Assembly: GCA_028681335.1 (NCBI GenBank) | Contig: JAQUIT010000002.1 | Span: 186,001 to 250,000 of the forward strand | Source of the DNA: Desulfuromonadaceae bacterium | Lineage (GTDB): Bacteria > Desulfobacterota > Desulfuromonadia > Geobacterales > Pseudopelobacteraceae | Reading direction: 5' to 3' | Length of the DNA stretch: 64,000 nucleotides | Shown here: one piece after another, positions 17,340-26,741 of the stretch | How positions within the stretch are numbered: the stretch's first letter is position 1 | How the letters are laid out: each line of letters starts with the position of its first letter | Program-made: the position numbers and the translations under genes | The notes under the pieces: generated by a model | Told to the model about the DNA's origin: nothing | The model's database searches: none | What the model saw: the letters and a program-made list of their open reading frames with translations, nothing else

Positions 17340-18230
17340 TTATGGTGCCCTGTTTTTGAGGTGATCAACCAACAGCTTCGCGGCGGCGGGCAATGCCTCG
17401 TAAGATCTGACGCAGATCTTAAGTTCCCGGTTGGCCCATGGCTCGTCCAGTACTAGCGGTCGAATGCGGAGCCCTTTGAAATAAGGCTTCGCCGCTCCTT
17501 TCGGGACGATGCCGATGCCGAGCCCTGCTTCGACCATCAGGCAGAGGGCATCGAAGCTGTTCACCTGCATGCGTAATTTAGGCGTTCTGCCCAGATCCTG
17601 TGCGGAACGGAGCATCTGGTTGTGCAGTGCGCTCCCGACCGTAAGCCCGACCAGATCATAGTCAAGGGTCTCCGGAAAAGAGACGGATTTTTGTTGTGCC
17701 AACGGATGATCCTTTGGGGTGATGACGATCAGTTGATCCGAGTGATACGGAAAAAATTCCAGATCCTGATGGTAGGTTGCCACGGTGATGATACCGACAT
17801 CCGCCGTCCCCTCGGCAACAGACTTCATGATGGTTTCGCTGATCTCCCCCTCCAGTTGCACATGGATTCCCGGATGCAGATCCGTGAATGACCTGAGCTC
17901 GGTCGGCAAAAACTGATTGATGGAGGAAATGTTGGCGGACAGCCTGACATGGCCCCGCACGCCACTGGAGTATTCGCTGATCTGCAGGTACAGGTTGTTC
18001 ATGTCATGGAGAACACCGCGCGCCAGTTGCAACAGGGTGATACCCGCATCAGTCGGCACGACCCCCTTGTTGGTGCGTCTGAGCAATTGTGTGCCGAAAT
18101 TTTCTTCAAGTTCGCTCATGCGCTTGCTGACCGCTGATGCGGCAATATGTTCGCGTTCTGCCGTTCCGGCGATGGTGCCTTCTTCGACAATCGTGACAAA
18201 CAGTTTGAGTGATAACGGGTCAATCATCAT
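17340..18230 (-). CDS. LysR-family transcriptional regulator
   Basis: A 296-residue regulator. The N-terminal winged helix-turn-helix runs LKLFVTIVEEGTIAGTAEREHIAASAVSKRMSELE and RRTNKGVVPTDAG; the rest is a substrate-binding-like effector domain (GHVRLSANISSINQFLP... VGLTVGSALH... VEAGLGIGIVP). Its place directly upstream of leuC on the same strand suggests it regulates leuCD, perhaps with a branched-chain pathway intermediate, but it could equally act on the divergent larB gene. The start at 18230 has gcgaggccaccc upstream. Confidence 0.92.
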   Translation of the reverse strand: MMIDPLSLKLFVTIVEEGTIAGTAEREHIAASAVSKRMSELEENFGTQLLRRTNKGVVPTDAGITLLQLARGVLHDMNNLYLQISEYSSGVRGHVRLSANISSINQFLPTELRSFTDLHPGIHVQLEGEISETIMKSVAEGTADVGIITVATYHQDLEFFPYHSDQLIVITPKDHPLAQQKSVSFPETLDYDLVGLTVGSALHNQMLRSAQDLGRTPKLRMQVNSFDALCLMVEAGLGIGIVPKGAAKPYFKGLRIRPLVLDEPWANRELKICVRSYEALPAAAKLLVDHLKNRAP

Positions 18231-18369
18231 GGGTGGCCTCGCAGGTTCGAAGACATATTTTGTTGCAGCGTACTACAATACGATCCCGGTATCCAGCAGC
18301 AGTATTTTCAGCTAGCACGCATTTTCGACGTGGTGTATAAACGATCCACACTTAATTGAGGATATTGTA

Positions 18370-19119
18370 ATGAAACCGGATGATCTCAAAACAATGCTGG
18401 ATTCGGTCAAGCAGGGGACTCTTGCAGTGGACGATGCGCTGCAACAGCTCCGTCATTTTCCCTCCCAGGATATCGGCTGCGCTCAGGTTGACCATCACCG
18501 CCACTTACGTCAGGGAACGCCGGAAATGATCTTTGGTGAGGGCAAAACGGCGGCGCAGATTGTTGCTATCACAGCGGCAATGTCGGAAAAAGGTAGCAAC
18601 ATTCTTGTCACCCGTCTGGATTCGGATAAGGCGGCACAGGTTATGGCGCTCTTTCCCGGTGCCATCTATTATGACGAGGCTCGCTGTCTGATAATCGAAA
18701 ATCAGCCGCCGGAACAGCATGGCAGAGGAACTATTCTCATCGTTTCGGCCGGTACGTCCGATATCCCCGTTGCCTCAGAGGCGGTGGTCACAGCCCGGTT
18801 TCTCGGCAACCGGGTTGAACAGATTTATGACGTCGGCGTCGCTGGTATTCACCGTCTGCTGGCCAGGAGGGAAGAGCTGGCCGCCGCTACGGTCATTATC
18901 GTCGTGGCCGGTATGGAAGGTGCGCTCCCCTCGGTGGTCGGCGGACTCGTGGATAAGCCGGTCATCGCCGTGCCGACCTCGGTCGGGTATGGCGCTTCCT
19001 TCGGCGGTATTGCCGCGCTACTCGGGATGCTCAACTCCTGTGCGTCCGGGGTGACGGTCGTCAATATTGACAACGGTTTCGGCGCCGCCTGCGCGGCTAA
19101 TCTGATGAACAGGATATGA
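18370..19119 (+). CDS. larB: Nickel-pincer cofactor synthesis protein LarB (P2CMN synthase)
   Basis: A 249-residue protein with an AIR-carboxylase-like (PurE-like) C-terminal domain: FGEGKTAAQIVAI, ILIVSAGTSDIPVASEAV, VGVAGIHRLLA, VVAGMEGALPSVVGGLV, and VPTSVGYGASFGGIAALL. LarB carboxylates nicotinic acid adenine dinucleotide and splits its phosphoanhydride, the first step to the nickel-pincer nucleotide used by lactate racemase and relatives. larC follows after 6 bases. larE and larA are not nearby, so the later sulfur-transfer step and the enzyme using the cofactor must be coded elsewhere. Confidence 0.93.
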   Translation: MKPDDLKTMLDSVKQGTLAVDDALQQLRHFPSQDIGCAQVDHHRHLRQGTPEMIFGEGKTAAQIVAITAAMSEKGSNILVTRLDSDKAAQVMALFPGAIYYDEARCLIIENQPPEQHGRGTILIVSAGTSDIPVASEAVVTARFLGNRVEQIYDVGVAGIHRLLARREELAAATVIIVVAGMEGALPSVVGGLVDKPVIAVPTSVGYGASFGGIAALLGMLNSCASGVTVVNIDNGFGAACAANLMNRI

Positions 19120-19125
19120 TCTGAT

Positions 19126-20307
19126 ATGAAAACACTCTATCTCGATTGCCAGGCCGGTATTTCCGGCGATATGACGGTGGGGGCGCTGCTTGACCTGGGG
19201 GTGCCGCTGGATCATTTGCGTGTGGAGCTCGCTAAGCTGGAACTTCCTTCCGGATCCTACGAGCTCTCAGCCAGCCGCACCGAACGCCTGCATATGCCGG
19301 CGCTGAAATTTGATGTGGCGGTGCATGATCACCATACCCACCGCCACTATGCCGGCATCGATGCGATGATCGCCGCCAGTGGTTTGTCTGATCAGGTCAA
19401 GAAACAATCGCGCTTGATCTTTCGCACCCTGGCCGAGGCCGAGGCGCGAGTACACGGTATGGAGATTGAGCAGGTTCATTTCCACGAAGTGGGTGCGGTC
19501 GACTCCATCGTCGATATCGTTGCAACCGCGATCTGTCTCCAGTCTCTTCAGGTAGAACAGATCTATGCTTCCGCATTGCCGCTCGGGAGCGGTTTTGTCG
19601 AAACCGCCCATGGCCGCCTGCCGGTCCCAGCCCCTGCCACGGCTGATCTGCTGCGGGGTCTGCCGCTGCATGGCGACTGCGGTCCCGGCGAACGGGTGAC
19701 GCCGACCGGGGCAGCCATCCTGGTGGCCCTTGCCGGCAAGTTCGGGCAGCAACCGGCGATGCGGCTGGAGCGGGTCGGAAGCGGTGCCGGGGGGAGGGAT
19801 TTTCCGGACTGCCCCAATATTTTGCGTGCCTTTCTGGGGAGATCGACGACAGAACAGAGGCAGGACGATGACATCATCGTTGTCGAGACAAACATCGACG
19901 ACTCTACGCCGGAGCTGCTCGGCTACACTATGGAACGCCTCCTTGAAGAAGGTGCGCTGGACGTGTTCTTTACACCGATTCAGATGAAGAAGAACCGCCC
20001 CGGCGTGATGGTGTCGTTTCTCTGTCACCACGACCAACTTGATCGGCTCTCCGGGCTGCTGCTGGGGGAGACGTCGGCCATCGGCCTGCGTTATTATCGG
20101 GCTGACAGAATCGTACTGCAGCGGCAGGTTGTCGAACTGCAGACCGAATTTGGTTCGGTGCGTTTTAAGCAGGTTCTTGATGATGACGGTAACATAGTGC
20201 GCGCAGCCCCCGAATACGACGATTGTCGTCGAATTGCTCGCGAACAGAAACTTCCGTGCCGGGATGTTATGGAACGGCTGCAGTGCGCCGGAGCGGTTAA
20301 TCTATGA
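19126..20307 (+). CDS. larC: Nickel insertion protein LarC
   Basis: A 393-residue protein starting [21 protein letters not shown], with [63 protein letters not shown] and [10 protein letters not shown], all hallmarks of LarC. It inserts nickel into the pyridinium bis-thiocarboxylate nucleotide in a CTP-dependent way. In Lactobacillus the gene is split as larC1/larC2 and joined by frameshifting; here it is one open frame. It sits between larB and cinA, overlapping cinA by 4 bases. Confidence 0.93.
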   Translation: MKTLYLDCQAGISGDMTVGALLDLGVPLDHLRVELAKLELPSGSYELSASRTERLHMPALKFDVAVHDHHTHRHYAGIDAMIAASGLSDQVKKQSRLIFRTLAEAEARVHGMEIEQVHFHEVGAVDSIVDIVATAICLQSLQVEQIYASALPLGSGFVETAHGRLPVPAPATADLLRGLPLHGDCGPGERVTPTGAAILVALAGKFGQQPAMRLERVGSGAGGRDFPDCPNILRAFLGRSTTEQRQDDDIIVVETNIDDSTPELLGYTMERLLEEGALDVFFTPIQMKKNRPGVMVSFLCHHDQLDRLSGLLLGETSAIGLRYYRADRIVLQRQVVELQTEFGSVRFKQVLDDDGNIVRAAPEYDDCRRIAREQKLPCRDVMERLQCAGAVNL

Positions 20308-21551
20308 GAATTTCGACGCTGAGCATCGGCGATGAGCTGATCTGTGGCCAGTTAACCGATACGAATGCCGGTACGATCGCTTCCCTGCTGCTTGATGGAG
20401 GGTTGCGGATTCAGCGGCATCTTGCGGTTGGTGACAACGAGGCGGACATCATTACTGCGCTGAATGACCTGGGACGGATCAGCGATGCGGTCATCGTAAC
20501 CGGAGGACTGGGGCCGACGGCGGACGATATGACCTCGCGGGCTGCGGCGCGTGCTACCGGCAGGCGCCTGGTCATCAATGAAGAGGCGCGGAACCATGTC
20601 CGATTCATGTCAGGCAAACTTGAAAATCTGATATTCTGCCCGCTGAGTGACAAGCAGACGATGATTCCGACCAAGTCGGCGTTGATCTCTAACCCCTGCG
20701 GTACCGCCTGCGGTTTTCACCTGATGCACAACGGCTGTTTCATGTTCTTCATGCCCGGTGTTCCGACAGAGATGATCGTCATGCTGCGTACTACCGTCAT
20801 CCCTTTCCTTCAGGAACGGGTGGTGCACAAGCGGGTTATTCGCACGACCAGCCTGAACCTGTTCGGGCCGTGCGAGGCGGAAGTTGACGAATTGCTGGCC
20901 GGAATAGCACGGCCGGAGCAGGGGCTCACACTCGGCATCTGTGTCACATTCCCCTGGATGAAGGTGACGCTGCGGGCCGAAGCGGACAGTGACACAGCGG
21001 TCGCTGACCTCCTTGAACCGGCGGTCAGCACCGTGCGTGAGCGTTTGAAAGATTACTGCTTTTCAACCGGTGAGACCAGTATGGACGCTGCTGTGGCGGA
21101 GCTGTTTCGAGATTGTTGTCTGACGCTTTCTCTTGCCGAGTCGTGCAGTGGCGGCCTGATTGCGAAGCGGATCACCGACATTCCCGGCAGTTCCGCCTAT
21201 TTTAGCGAAGGTGTGGTGACGTACTCAAATGATGCGAAGGTACGATTACTGGGGGTTCCCACTGAACTACTGAACAGTTGCGGGGCTGTCAGTTCAGAGT
21301 GTGCAGCGGCGATGTCCAAGGGAGTCCGGCTTGTTTCCGGCAGTGACCTGGGGTTGGCGGTTACCGGAATTGCCGGACCGGATGGCGGAAGCGCTGAAAA
21401 ACCGGTTGGTACGGTTTTTATCTCCCTTGCGGCACCTGACGGTTGCTGGACCAAACGATTCCACTTTAGTGGTAACCGGGATGAAGTTCGGGTGATGACA
21501 GCGTGGACGGCGCTTGACTGGTTACGGCGATATTTGCTGCGCAGGGAATAG
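20304..21551 (+). CDS. cinA: CinA-family protein (nicotinamide mononucleotide deamidase)
   Basis: A 415-residue two-domain protein. The N-terminal molybdopterin-binding-like (COG1058) domain has [14 protein letters not shown] and [18 protein letters not shown]; the C-terminal CinA domain has [33 protein letters not shown] and [12 protein letters not shown]. Family members hydrolyse ADP-ribose and deamidate NMN in pyridine-nucleotide recycling. The start overlaps the larC stop as ATGA, indicating coupled translation. The link is sensible because LarB uses a nicotinate dinucleotide. Confidence 0.93.
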   Translation: MRISTLSIGDELICGQLTDTNAGTIASLLLDGGLRIQRHLAVGDNEADIITALNDLGRISDAVIVTGGLGPTADDMTSRAAARATGRRLVINEEARNHVRFMSGKLENLIFCPLSDKQTMIPTKSALISNPCGTACGFHLMHNGCFMFFMPGVPTEMIVMLRTTVIPFLQERVVHKRVIRTTSLNLFGPCEAEVDELLAGIARPEQGLTLGICVTFPWMKVTLRAEADSDTAVADLLEPAVSTVRERLKDYCFSTGETSMDAAVAELFRDCCLTLSLAESCSGGLIAKRITDIPGSSAYFSEGVVTYSNDAKVRLLGVPTELLNSCGAVSSECAAAMSKGVRLVSGSDLGLAVTGIAGPDGGSAEKPVGTVFISLAAPDGCWTKRFHFSGNRDEVRVMTAWTALDWLRRYLLRRE

Positions 21552-21579
21552 GAAGTAGAAAACAGTTGTTGGAGGGGAT

Positions 21580-22383
21580 GTGCCGGAACTGCCGGAAGTT
21601 GAAGTAACCCGCTGCCGGCTGGAGCGGGAGCTGTTAGGTGCAAGGGTCAAGCAGGTGGTGCTGCGCGTCGCAAAGCTGCGTCTTCCGGTGCCGGAGGAGC
21701 TTGCAACGGTCCTGCCGGGGCTGGTTGTGCGTGGCATCGAGCGGCGGGGGAAGTATCTGCTGTTTGATTGCGGGGCAGGGTGGCTGCTGATACATCTGGG
21801 GATGACCGGTTTTCTGCGCCTGCTGCACGGTTCATCGCCGCCGGGAAAGCATGATCATCTTGATGTGATTTTCTCAGACGGGCAACTGCTCCGTTTTTAT
21901 GATCCGCGCAAGTTCGGCATCGTTGATTGGTTCAGCGGTTCTCCGCAGCAACACCCGCTATTGGCAGATATTGGGCCGGAACCTTTAACCGGCGAGTTTG
22001 ATGGTAACTACCTTTTTGAGGCCAGCAGAGGGCGGAAAGTTGCGGTAAAACAGTTCATTATGAATAGTGCGGTGGTGGCTGGGGTGGGTAATATCTACGC
22101 CAACGAGGCGTTGTTTCGTGCCGGTATACGTCCGGATCGCACCGTCGGATCCATGACTGTTAAGGAGTGTTCGCGGCTGGCTGCTGTCATTCGCAAGGTG
22201 CTGGAAACGTCAATCAGCGAGGGTAATGCCTGTATGGTCGCAGAGGAAACGGTCGCCTATTATCCGCAGGAGTTCAAGGTTTACGGACGTGGCGGCAAGG
22301 CTTGTGTCGGCTGCGCCGGGCCACTTGACGAGATCAGGCTTGGCGGGCGGAGCACTGTTTTCTGCTCCACCTGCCAGAAATAA
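21580..22383 (+). CDS. mutM: Formamidopyrimidine-DNA glycosylase
   Basis: A 267-residue base-excision repair enzyme removing 8-oxoguanine and ring-opened purines. The start is GTG at 21580 behind ggagggg; after Met removal the catalytic Pro leads PELPEVEVTR. Other marks are the conserved Lys in RGKYLLF, HLGMTG, DPRKFG, the NIYANEALF helix-two-turn-helix, and the C-terminal zinc finger CVGCAGPLDEI...FCSTCQK. It follows cinA by 28 bases. Confidence 0.96.
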   Translation: MPELPEVEVTRCRLERELLGARVKQVVLRVAKLRLPVPEELATVLPGLVVRGIERRGKYLLFDCGAGWLLIHLGMTGFLRLLHGSSPPGKHDHLDVIFSDGQLLRFYDPRKFGIVDWFSGSPQQHPLLADIGPEPLTGEFDGNYLFEASRGRKVAVKQFIMNSAVVAGVGNIYANEALFRAGIRPDRTVGSMTVKECSRLAAVIRKVLETSISEGNACMVAEETVAYYPQEFKVYGRGGKACVGCAGPLDEIRLGGRSTVFCSTCQK

Positions 22384-22392
22384 ATTGCCTGT

Positions 22393-23571
22393 CTAAAGCT
22401 TGAACTTTCCGACCAAATGCTGAAGCTCCTCGGCTACCCGCGACAGGTCTGAAGATGCAGAAGCTGTCGCTGTTGCCCCGCTGGCGGTCTGTTGCACAAC
22501 GGTGGTAATCTGCTGGATATCGGACGTGATGTTTCCGGTGGTTGCGGTCTGTTCTTCGGCGGCGGTGGCGATCTGGTTTACCTGCATCGTAACGTCGTTT
22601 ATCTGAGCCAGTATCTGCTCCAACGCCTGACCGGAGCTGATGGAATATTCCGTTCCCTTCTCAACTTCAGTCACACCCTCTTCAATGGCCGCAACAGCGC
22701 CTTTTGTCTCGTTTTGAATTGCCTTTATCATCTCGCTGATTTCGCGGGTAGCGCGGGTGGTGCGTTCAGCAAGCGCCCGGACTTCATCGGCAACGACAGC
22801 GAAGCCGCGTCCCTGTTCGCCGGCTCTGGCCGCTTCGATGGCGGCGTTGAGTGCCAGCAGGTTGGTCTGGTCGGCGATGTCTTCAATGGTGCCGATAATC
22901 TGGCCGATCTGATCTGAACGGGTACCGAGCCCTTCGACCGTTTTTGCGGCATCCTTGACCCTGCTGGCGATGCGCTCCATGCCGCCCGTCGCGCGTTTGA
23001 CAATATCTGCCCCGGAGCGCGCCGTATCGCTGGCGCGGTTGGATGTTTCGGCGGCGCTCAGGCAGCTGTGGGCGATGTCGTTTGAAGTAGCGGCCATTTC
23101 CTGACTGGCGGCGGCGACTGAGTTGGTCTTGTGTGCGACCTCTTCAGTCCCGGTGGCAATCTGGCTTGCATTTGAATGGAGTTTGCCCGATGCCAGCGTC
23201 ATCTGCTGCGATGTCTGGGAAATCTGGCCGATGATTTCACGCATGGTCAATTGAAGAGTGTTGATGGAGCGGATTATGGTACTGATTTCATTGTTGCGTT
23301 TGGCTGAGATCGTTTGTGCCAGGTTTCCCTCTGTCATGGGGGTCAGGTAGCCGATAATCCTCTTTAGGGCGTCGTTGACTGACCAGAAGAGGAGGGAGCT
23401 GAAGATAGCTCCAAGCAGTACGAAAGTGGCGGTAGAGAGGATGACGATAGTTGACGAAAACAGGCGGCTTGCAACGACCGCGAAGACGATGCAGGCGCTG
23501 TAGCTGATACAGAGAAGGATAATGCGTGTACGGATCTTCAGACGCAGGTAAAGATCAAGCAGGAGCTTCAT
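22393..23571 (-). CDS. Methyl-accepting chemotaxis protein without a periplasmic sensor
   Basis: A 392-residue receptor. Two membrane spans near the N-terminus (about residues 18-37 and 44-66) are separated by a very short loop, so no extracellular sensor is present; a HAMP-like segment ([23 protein letters not shown]) and a full MCP domain with [20 protein letters not shown] follow. It ends [11 protein letters not shown]. The signalling domain is close to that of the MCP at 13564-15210. ATG at 23571 has gaggcataatc upstream. It may sense the membrane or cytoplasm. It is convergent with mutM, 9 bases apart. Confidence 0.93.
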   Translation of the reverse strand: MKLLLDLYLRLKIRTRIILLCISYSACIVFAVVASRLFSSTIVILSTATFVLLGAIFSSLLFWSVNDALKRIIGYLTPMTEGNLAQTISAKRNNEISTIIRSINTLQLTMREIIGQISQTSQQMTLASGKLHSNASQIATGTEEVAHKTNSVAAASQEMAATSNDIAHSCLSAAETSNRASDTARSGADIVKRATGGMERIASRVKDAAKTVEGLGTRSDQIGQIIGTIEDIADQTNLLALNAAIEAARAGEQGRGFAVVADEVRALAERTTRATREISEMIKAIQNETKGAVAAIEEGVTEVEKGTEYSISSGQALEQILAQINDVTMQVNQIATAAEEQTATTGNITSDIQQITTVVQQTASGATATASASSDLSRVAEELQHLVGKFKL

Positions 23572-23635
23572 GATTATGCCTCGTAATGGTTGGGAGTGTA
23601 CTGCGGTTTGCGGCTTCAAAACAACTGGACAGTGC

Positions 23636-23655
23636 GTACATGTTCAGACACGTAC
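23636..23655. promoter_or_regulatory. Inverted repeat between an MCP gene and recA
   Basis: An 8-bp near-perfect inverted repeat, gtacatgt-tcag-acacgtac, with one mismatch. It lies 65 bases upstream of the minus-strand MCP and about 210 bases upstream of recA, so it could be an operator for either. No factor is recognised. Confidence 0.3.
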
Positions 23656-23863
23656 ATTCATTAAAATGCAAACAGCGCTGCTTTATAACATGGATTTATT
23701 TGTAACCCAAACATTAAATTGCAGCACTATCTCTTCTGTGAATATGCCGGCCATACTTGTCTGCCACACACGTTCAGATAAAGCCTTGCGATACGTCAGC
23801 CGGATATGTTATTTTTCTACACTTTTTATATGCATACCCTAATCGCTGAGGAGAAATCTCTTT

Positions 23864-24919
23864 ATGGCTGAAAAAAATAACGCGGCGGAGAAAAATAAGG
23901 CTATCGAACTGGCCCTGAGCCAGATTGAGAAGCAGTTTGGCAAGGGTTCTATCATGCGGCTCGGCAATGACGAGGCACTTCCCGGGGTGGAAGCTATTCC
24001 TACCGGATCGATTTCCCTCGACATGGCTCTGGGAGTGGGAGGGGTGCCGCGTGGCAGAGTAATCGAGATATACGGACCCGAATCGTCCGGTAAGACCACG
24101 TTGGCACTGCATATTATCGCCGAGGCGCAGAAAACCGGAGGAATCGCCGCTTTCGTTGATGCCGAGCATGCGCTTGATATCGGTTATGCCCGTAAGCTGG
24201 GTGTTAAAACCGATGACCTGCTGGTGTCGCAGCCGGACACCGGTGAGCAGGCGTTGGAGATTGCCGAAACTCTGGTCAGAAGCGGCGCTATTGATGTGCT
24301 GGTGGTTGACTCTGTTGCTGCCTTGGTACCCAAGGCCGAGATAGAGGGCGATATGGGTGATTCCCATATGGGCCTGCAGGCACGTCTGATGTCTCAGGCA
24401 CTGCGCAAGCTGACCGGCATCATCAGCAAATCCAACTGCTGTGTGATTTTCATCAACCAGATACGTATGAAGATTGGCGTCATGTTCGGTAACCCGGAGA
24501 CGACCACCGGCGGTAACGCGCTCAAATTTTACGCATCCGTGCGTATGGACATCCGCAAGATTGCCACACTGAAGCAGGGTGATCAGATCATCGGTTCGCG
24601 CACCAGAGTCAAGGTTGTCAAGAACAAGGTCGCCCCGCCATTCAAGGAAGTTGAGTTCGATATTCTCTATGGTGAGGGTATTTCACGTACCGGTGATGTG
24701 CTCGACCTGGCGGTTGACAAAAATATCGTTGAAAAGAGCGGTGCGTGGTATTCCTATGGCAAGGACCGTATCGGCCAGGGACGTGAAAATTCACGCACCT
24801 GGCTGACTGAGCACCCGGAAACGCTGGCCGAGATAGAAGCCAAGCTGATGGAGTTGCTTAAACCGGCACCGGTCGCTGATAAGGTCGCCAAGACAGACAA
24901 GGCAGAAAAAAACGCATAG
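23864..24919 (+). CDS. recA: RecA recombinase
   Basis: A 351-residue protein, of normal length, with Walker A GPESSGKT, the [14 protein letters not shown]alker B region, loop 2 segment [28 protein letters not shown] kept as in other RecAs, and a Lys-rich tail. It catalyses strand exchange in recombination and drives the SOS response. ATG 23864 has gaggagaaatct upstream. The 292 bases before it hold only an inverted repeat and weak promoter-like sequence; I see no clear LexA box. pilT follows after 15 bases. Confidence 0.98.
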   Translation: MAEKNNAAEKNKAIELALSQIEKQFGKGSIMRLGNDEALPGVEAIPTGSISLDMALGVGGVPRGRVIEIYGPESSGKTTLALHIIAEAQKTGGIAAFVDAEHALDIGYARKLGVKTDDLLVSQPDTGEQALEIAETLVRSGAIDVLVVDSVAALVPKAEIEGDMGDSHMGLQARLMSQALRKLTGIISKSNCCVIFINQIRMKIGVMFGNPETTTGGNALKFYASVRMDIRKIATLKQGDQIIGSRTRVKVVKNKVAPPFKEVEFDILYGEGISRTGDVLDLAVDKNIVEKSGAWYSYGKDRIGQGRENSRTWLTEHPETLAEIEAKLMELLKPAPVADKVAKTDKAEKNA

Positions 24920-24934
24920 CAACGGAGGTAGGCT

Positions 24935-26092
24935 GTGGATCTGAACGAGATACTCACCATTGCGTTTAAGGCCAAAGGGTCCGATATTCATATCAAGACC
25001 GGCCTGCCACCCATTGTTCGCATTGATGGGCGCCTGCACCCGATTCCCAACGCAGCGCGCCTGTCGCCTGACTTTGTTTCCGATACCGCTCAGGCGATGA
25101 TGAATGATCGCCAGCGGCGGATGTTCGAGGAAAATTACGAAGTCGATCTTGCCTATGCCGTGCCGGGACTGGGACGATTCAGGGTAAGTGTCTACCGCCA
25201 GCGTGGCACGGTGGCGATGGTATTCCGTTCGATTGCTTTTATTATCCCGACGCTGGAAGGGCTTAATCTGCCGCCGGTCATGCAGAAAATCTGCCGGGAA
25301 GAGCGGGGGTTGATCCTGGTGACCGGCACTACCGGTTCCGGCAAGTCGAGTACGCTCGCAGCCATGATCGACTATATCAACAACCATCGCACCTGTAACA
25401 TCATAACCATTGAAGATCCTGTTGAATTCCTGCATCGCGACAACAAGAGTATTATCAGTCAGCGCGAGGTCGGTACCGATACCCCCACGTTTTCAGCCGC
25501 CCTGAAAGGGGCGCTGCGCCAGGACCCGGATGTCATTCTGGTCGGCGAGATGCGTGATTATGAAACGATCGAGACGGCAATGACCGCCGCTGAAACCGGT
25601 CACCTGGTTTTGTCGACGCTGCACACGATGGACGCCGCCGAAACCATCAACCGTATCATCGGTGCTTTCCCCCCCTACCACCAGCGTCAGGTCCGCATTC
25701 AGCTGGCAAGCATTATCAAGGGGGTCGTTTCCCAACGTCTGGTTCCCAAGTCTGACGGCAAGGGGCGTGTTCCGGCGGTTGAGGTTATGTTGGCTTCCGC
25801 CCGCGTCAGGGAGTGTATTGATGACAAGGACAAGACAAAACAGCTGAACGACGCTATTTCCCAGGGGTTTGTCACCTACGGCATGCAGACTTTTGACCAG
25901 TCGCTGATGAGGCTCTACTCAGGCAAGCTGATCACCTATGAGGAAGCGATTCGCCAGAGCTCGAACCCTGATGACTTTGCCCTCAAGGTTTCCGGCATTT
26001 CATCAACCTCTGACGCTTCGTGGGACGGGTTTGAGAATAAGCCGGACGACCCTGCGGCGGAGCCGGAAAAGATTGAAATCGAGAAATACTGA
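24935..26092 (+). CDS. pilT: Type IV pilus retraction ATPase, PilT family
   Basis: A 385-residue hexameric motor that retracts type IV pili at the inner membrane. It shows SDIHIKTGLPP, Walker A TGTTGSGKSST, the Asp box TIEDPVEF, Walker B VILVGEMRD, and the His box GHLVLSTLHTMDAAET. The C-terminus carries a divergent acidic tail. The start is GTG at 24935 behind acggaggt. Its place directly after recA, in one strand and with short spacing, suggests cotranscription. Geobacter genomes carry several pilT paralogues, so its exact role is not fixed. Confidence 0.94.
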   Translation: MDLNEILTIAFKAKGSDIHIKTGLPPIVRIDGRLHPIPNAARLSPDFVSDTAQAMMNDRQRRMFEENYEVDLAYAVPGLGRFRVSVYRQRGTVAMVFRSIAFIIPTLEGLNLPPVMQKICREERGLILVTGTTGSGKSSTLAAMIDYINNHRTCNIITIEDPVEFLHRDNKSIISQREVGTDTPTFSAALKGALRQDPDVILVGEMRDYETIETAMTAAETGHLVLSTLHTMDAAETINRIIGAFPPYHQRQVRIQLASIIKGVVSQRLVPKSDGKGRVPAVEVMLASARVRECIDDKDKTKQLNDAISQGFVTYGMQTFDQSLMRLYSGKLITYEEAIRQSSNPDDFALKVSGISSTSDASWDGFENKPDDPAAEPEKIEIEKY

Positions 26093-26555
26093 GCCGCTGA
26101 CGGCTGAACGCGCCTACCAGTATGCGCTGCGGTTGCTGACCGGCAGGGACTATACCGCCGCAAGGCTTAAACAAAAGCTGGTAGTGCGCGAGGTGTCAGG
26201 GCAGGATTGCGAAGATGTGATTCTCCGCCTGCAACGTGAGGGGTGGCTTGATGACGTGCGTTATGCCGGACGTTTTGCCGAGTCGGCTCTTGCCTCCGGT
26301 CGCTATTACGGCGTTCGACTTCGCCTGGAGATGCGCCGCAGAGGGTTTGACTCAAATGTTGTTGATGAAGCCCTTGCGCCTCTGCTGGCGGAGAGAGATG
26401 AAATTTCCGAGGTAAGGTCGGCTGCAGAGCGACGTTACCCCGGATTTTCCTATTCAGCGGCGAGCGACCGCGACAAAAGAAGATTGGTAGGTTTTCTGCA
26501 GCGGCGGGGATTCGGCTTTTCCGCGATAATGCGGGCTCTGCGGACAGAGGAATGA
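26073..26555 (+). CDS. recX: RecX, regulator of RecA
   Basis: A roughly 160-residue alpha-helical protein that binds RecA filaments and tempers RecA. Features include AYQYALRLLTGRDYTAARLKQKL, a second helix repeat with GWLDDVRYAGRFAES and GVRLRLEMRRRGFD, and a third, GFLQRRGFGFSAIMRAL, typical of the three three-helix repeats. The start is probably the TTG at 26073, overlapping the pilT end by 20 bases; the open frame reaches further back inside pilT. recX usually follows recA directly; here pilT sits between them. Confidence 0.85.
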   Translation: MKSRNTEPLTAERAYQYALRLLTGRDYTAARLKQKLVVREVSGQDCEDVILRLQREGWLDDVRYAGRFAESALASGRYYGVRLRLEMRRRGFDSNVVDEALAPLLAERDEISEVRSAAERRYPGFSYSAASDRDKRRLVGFLQRRGFGFSAIMRALRTEE

Positions 26556-26741
26556 ATATAAGGGCAATCCGAACCAATAATAGTTTCACGCAACAATGCG
26601 ACGTTTCAAACCGGAAACAAAAAAAGATTTGTAGGTAAGACTTTCGTTGCGTCGTAGCGGCGTTGCGTGAGGCCGGTTTTCTTACATGTTTGCTCATAGT
26701 TATATAACGACTCAAACTATAAAAAGACTAACGAGGCCATT

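Noticed and set aside
19267..20037. A 256-codon minus-strand ORF inside larC
   Set aside because: Antisense shadow of a conserved gene, with no recognisable domain.
23571..23864. A LexA (SOS) box before recA
   Set aside because: Only a gtacatgt/acacgtac inverted repeat was seen, far from recA and not of a known LexA form; recA of Geobacter is known not to be bound by its LexA proteins.
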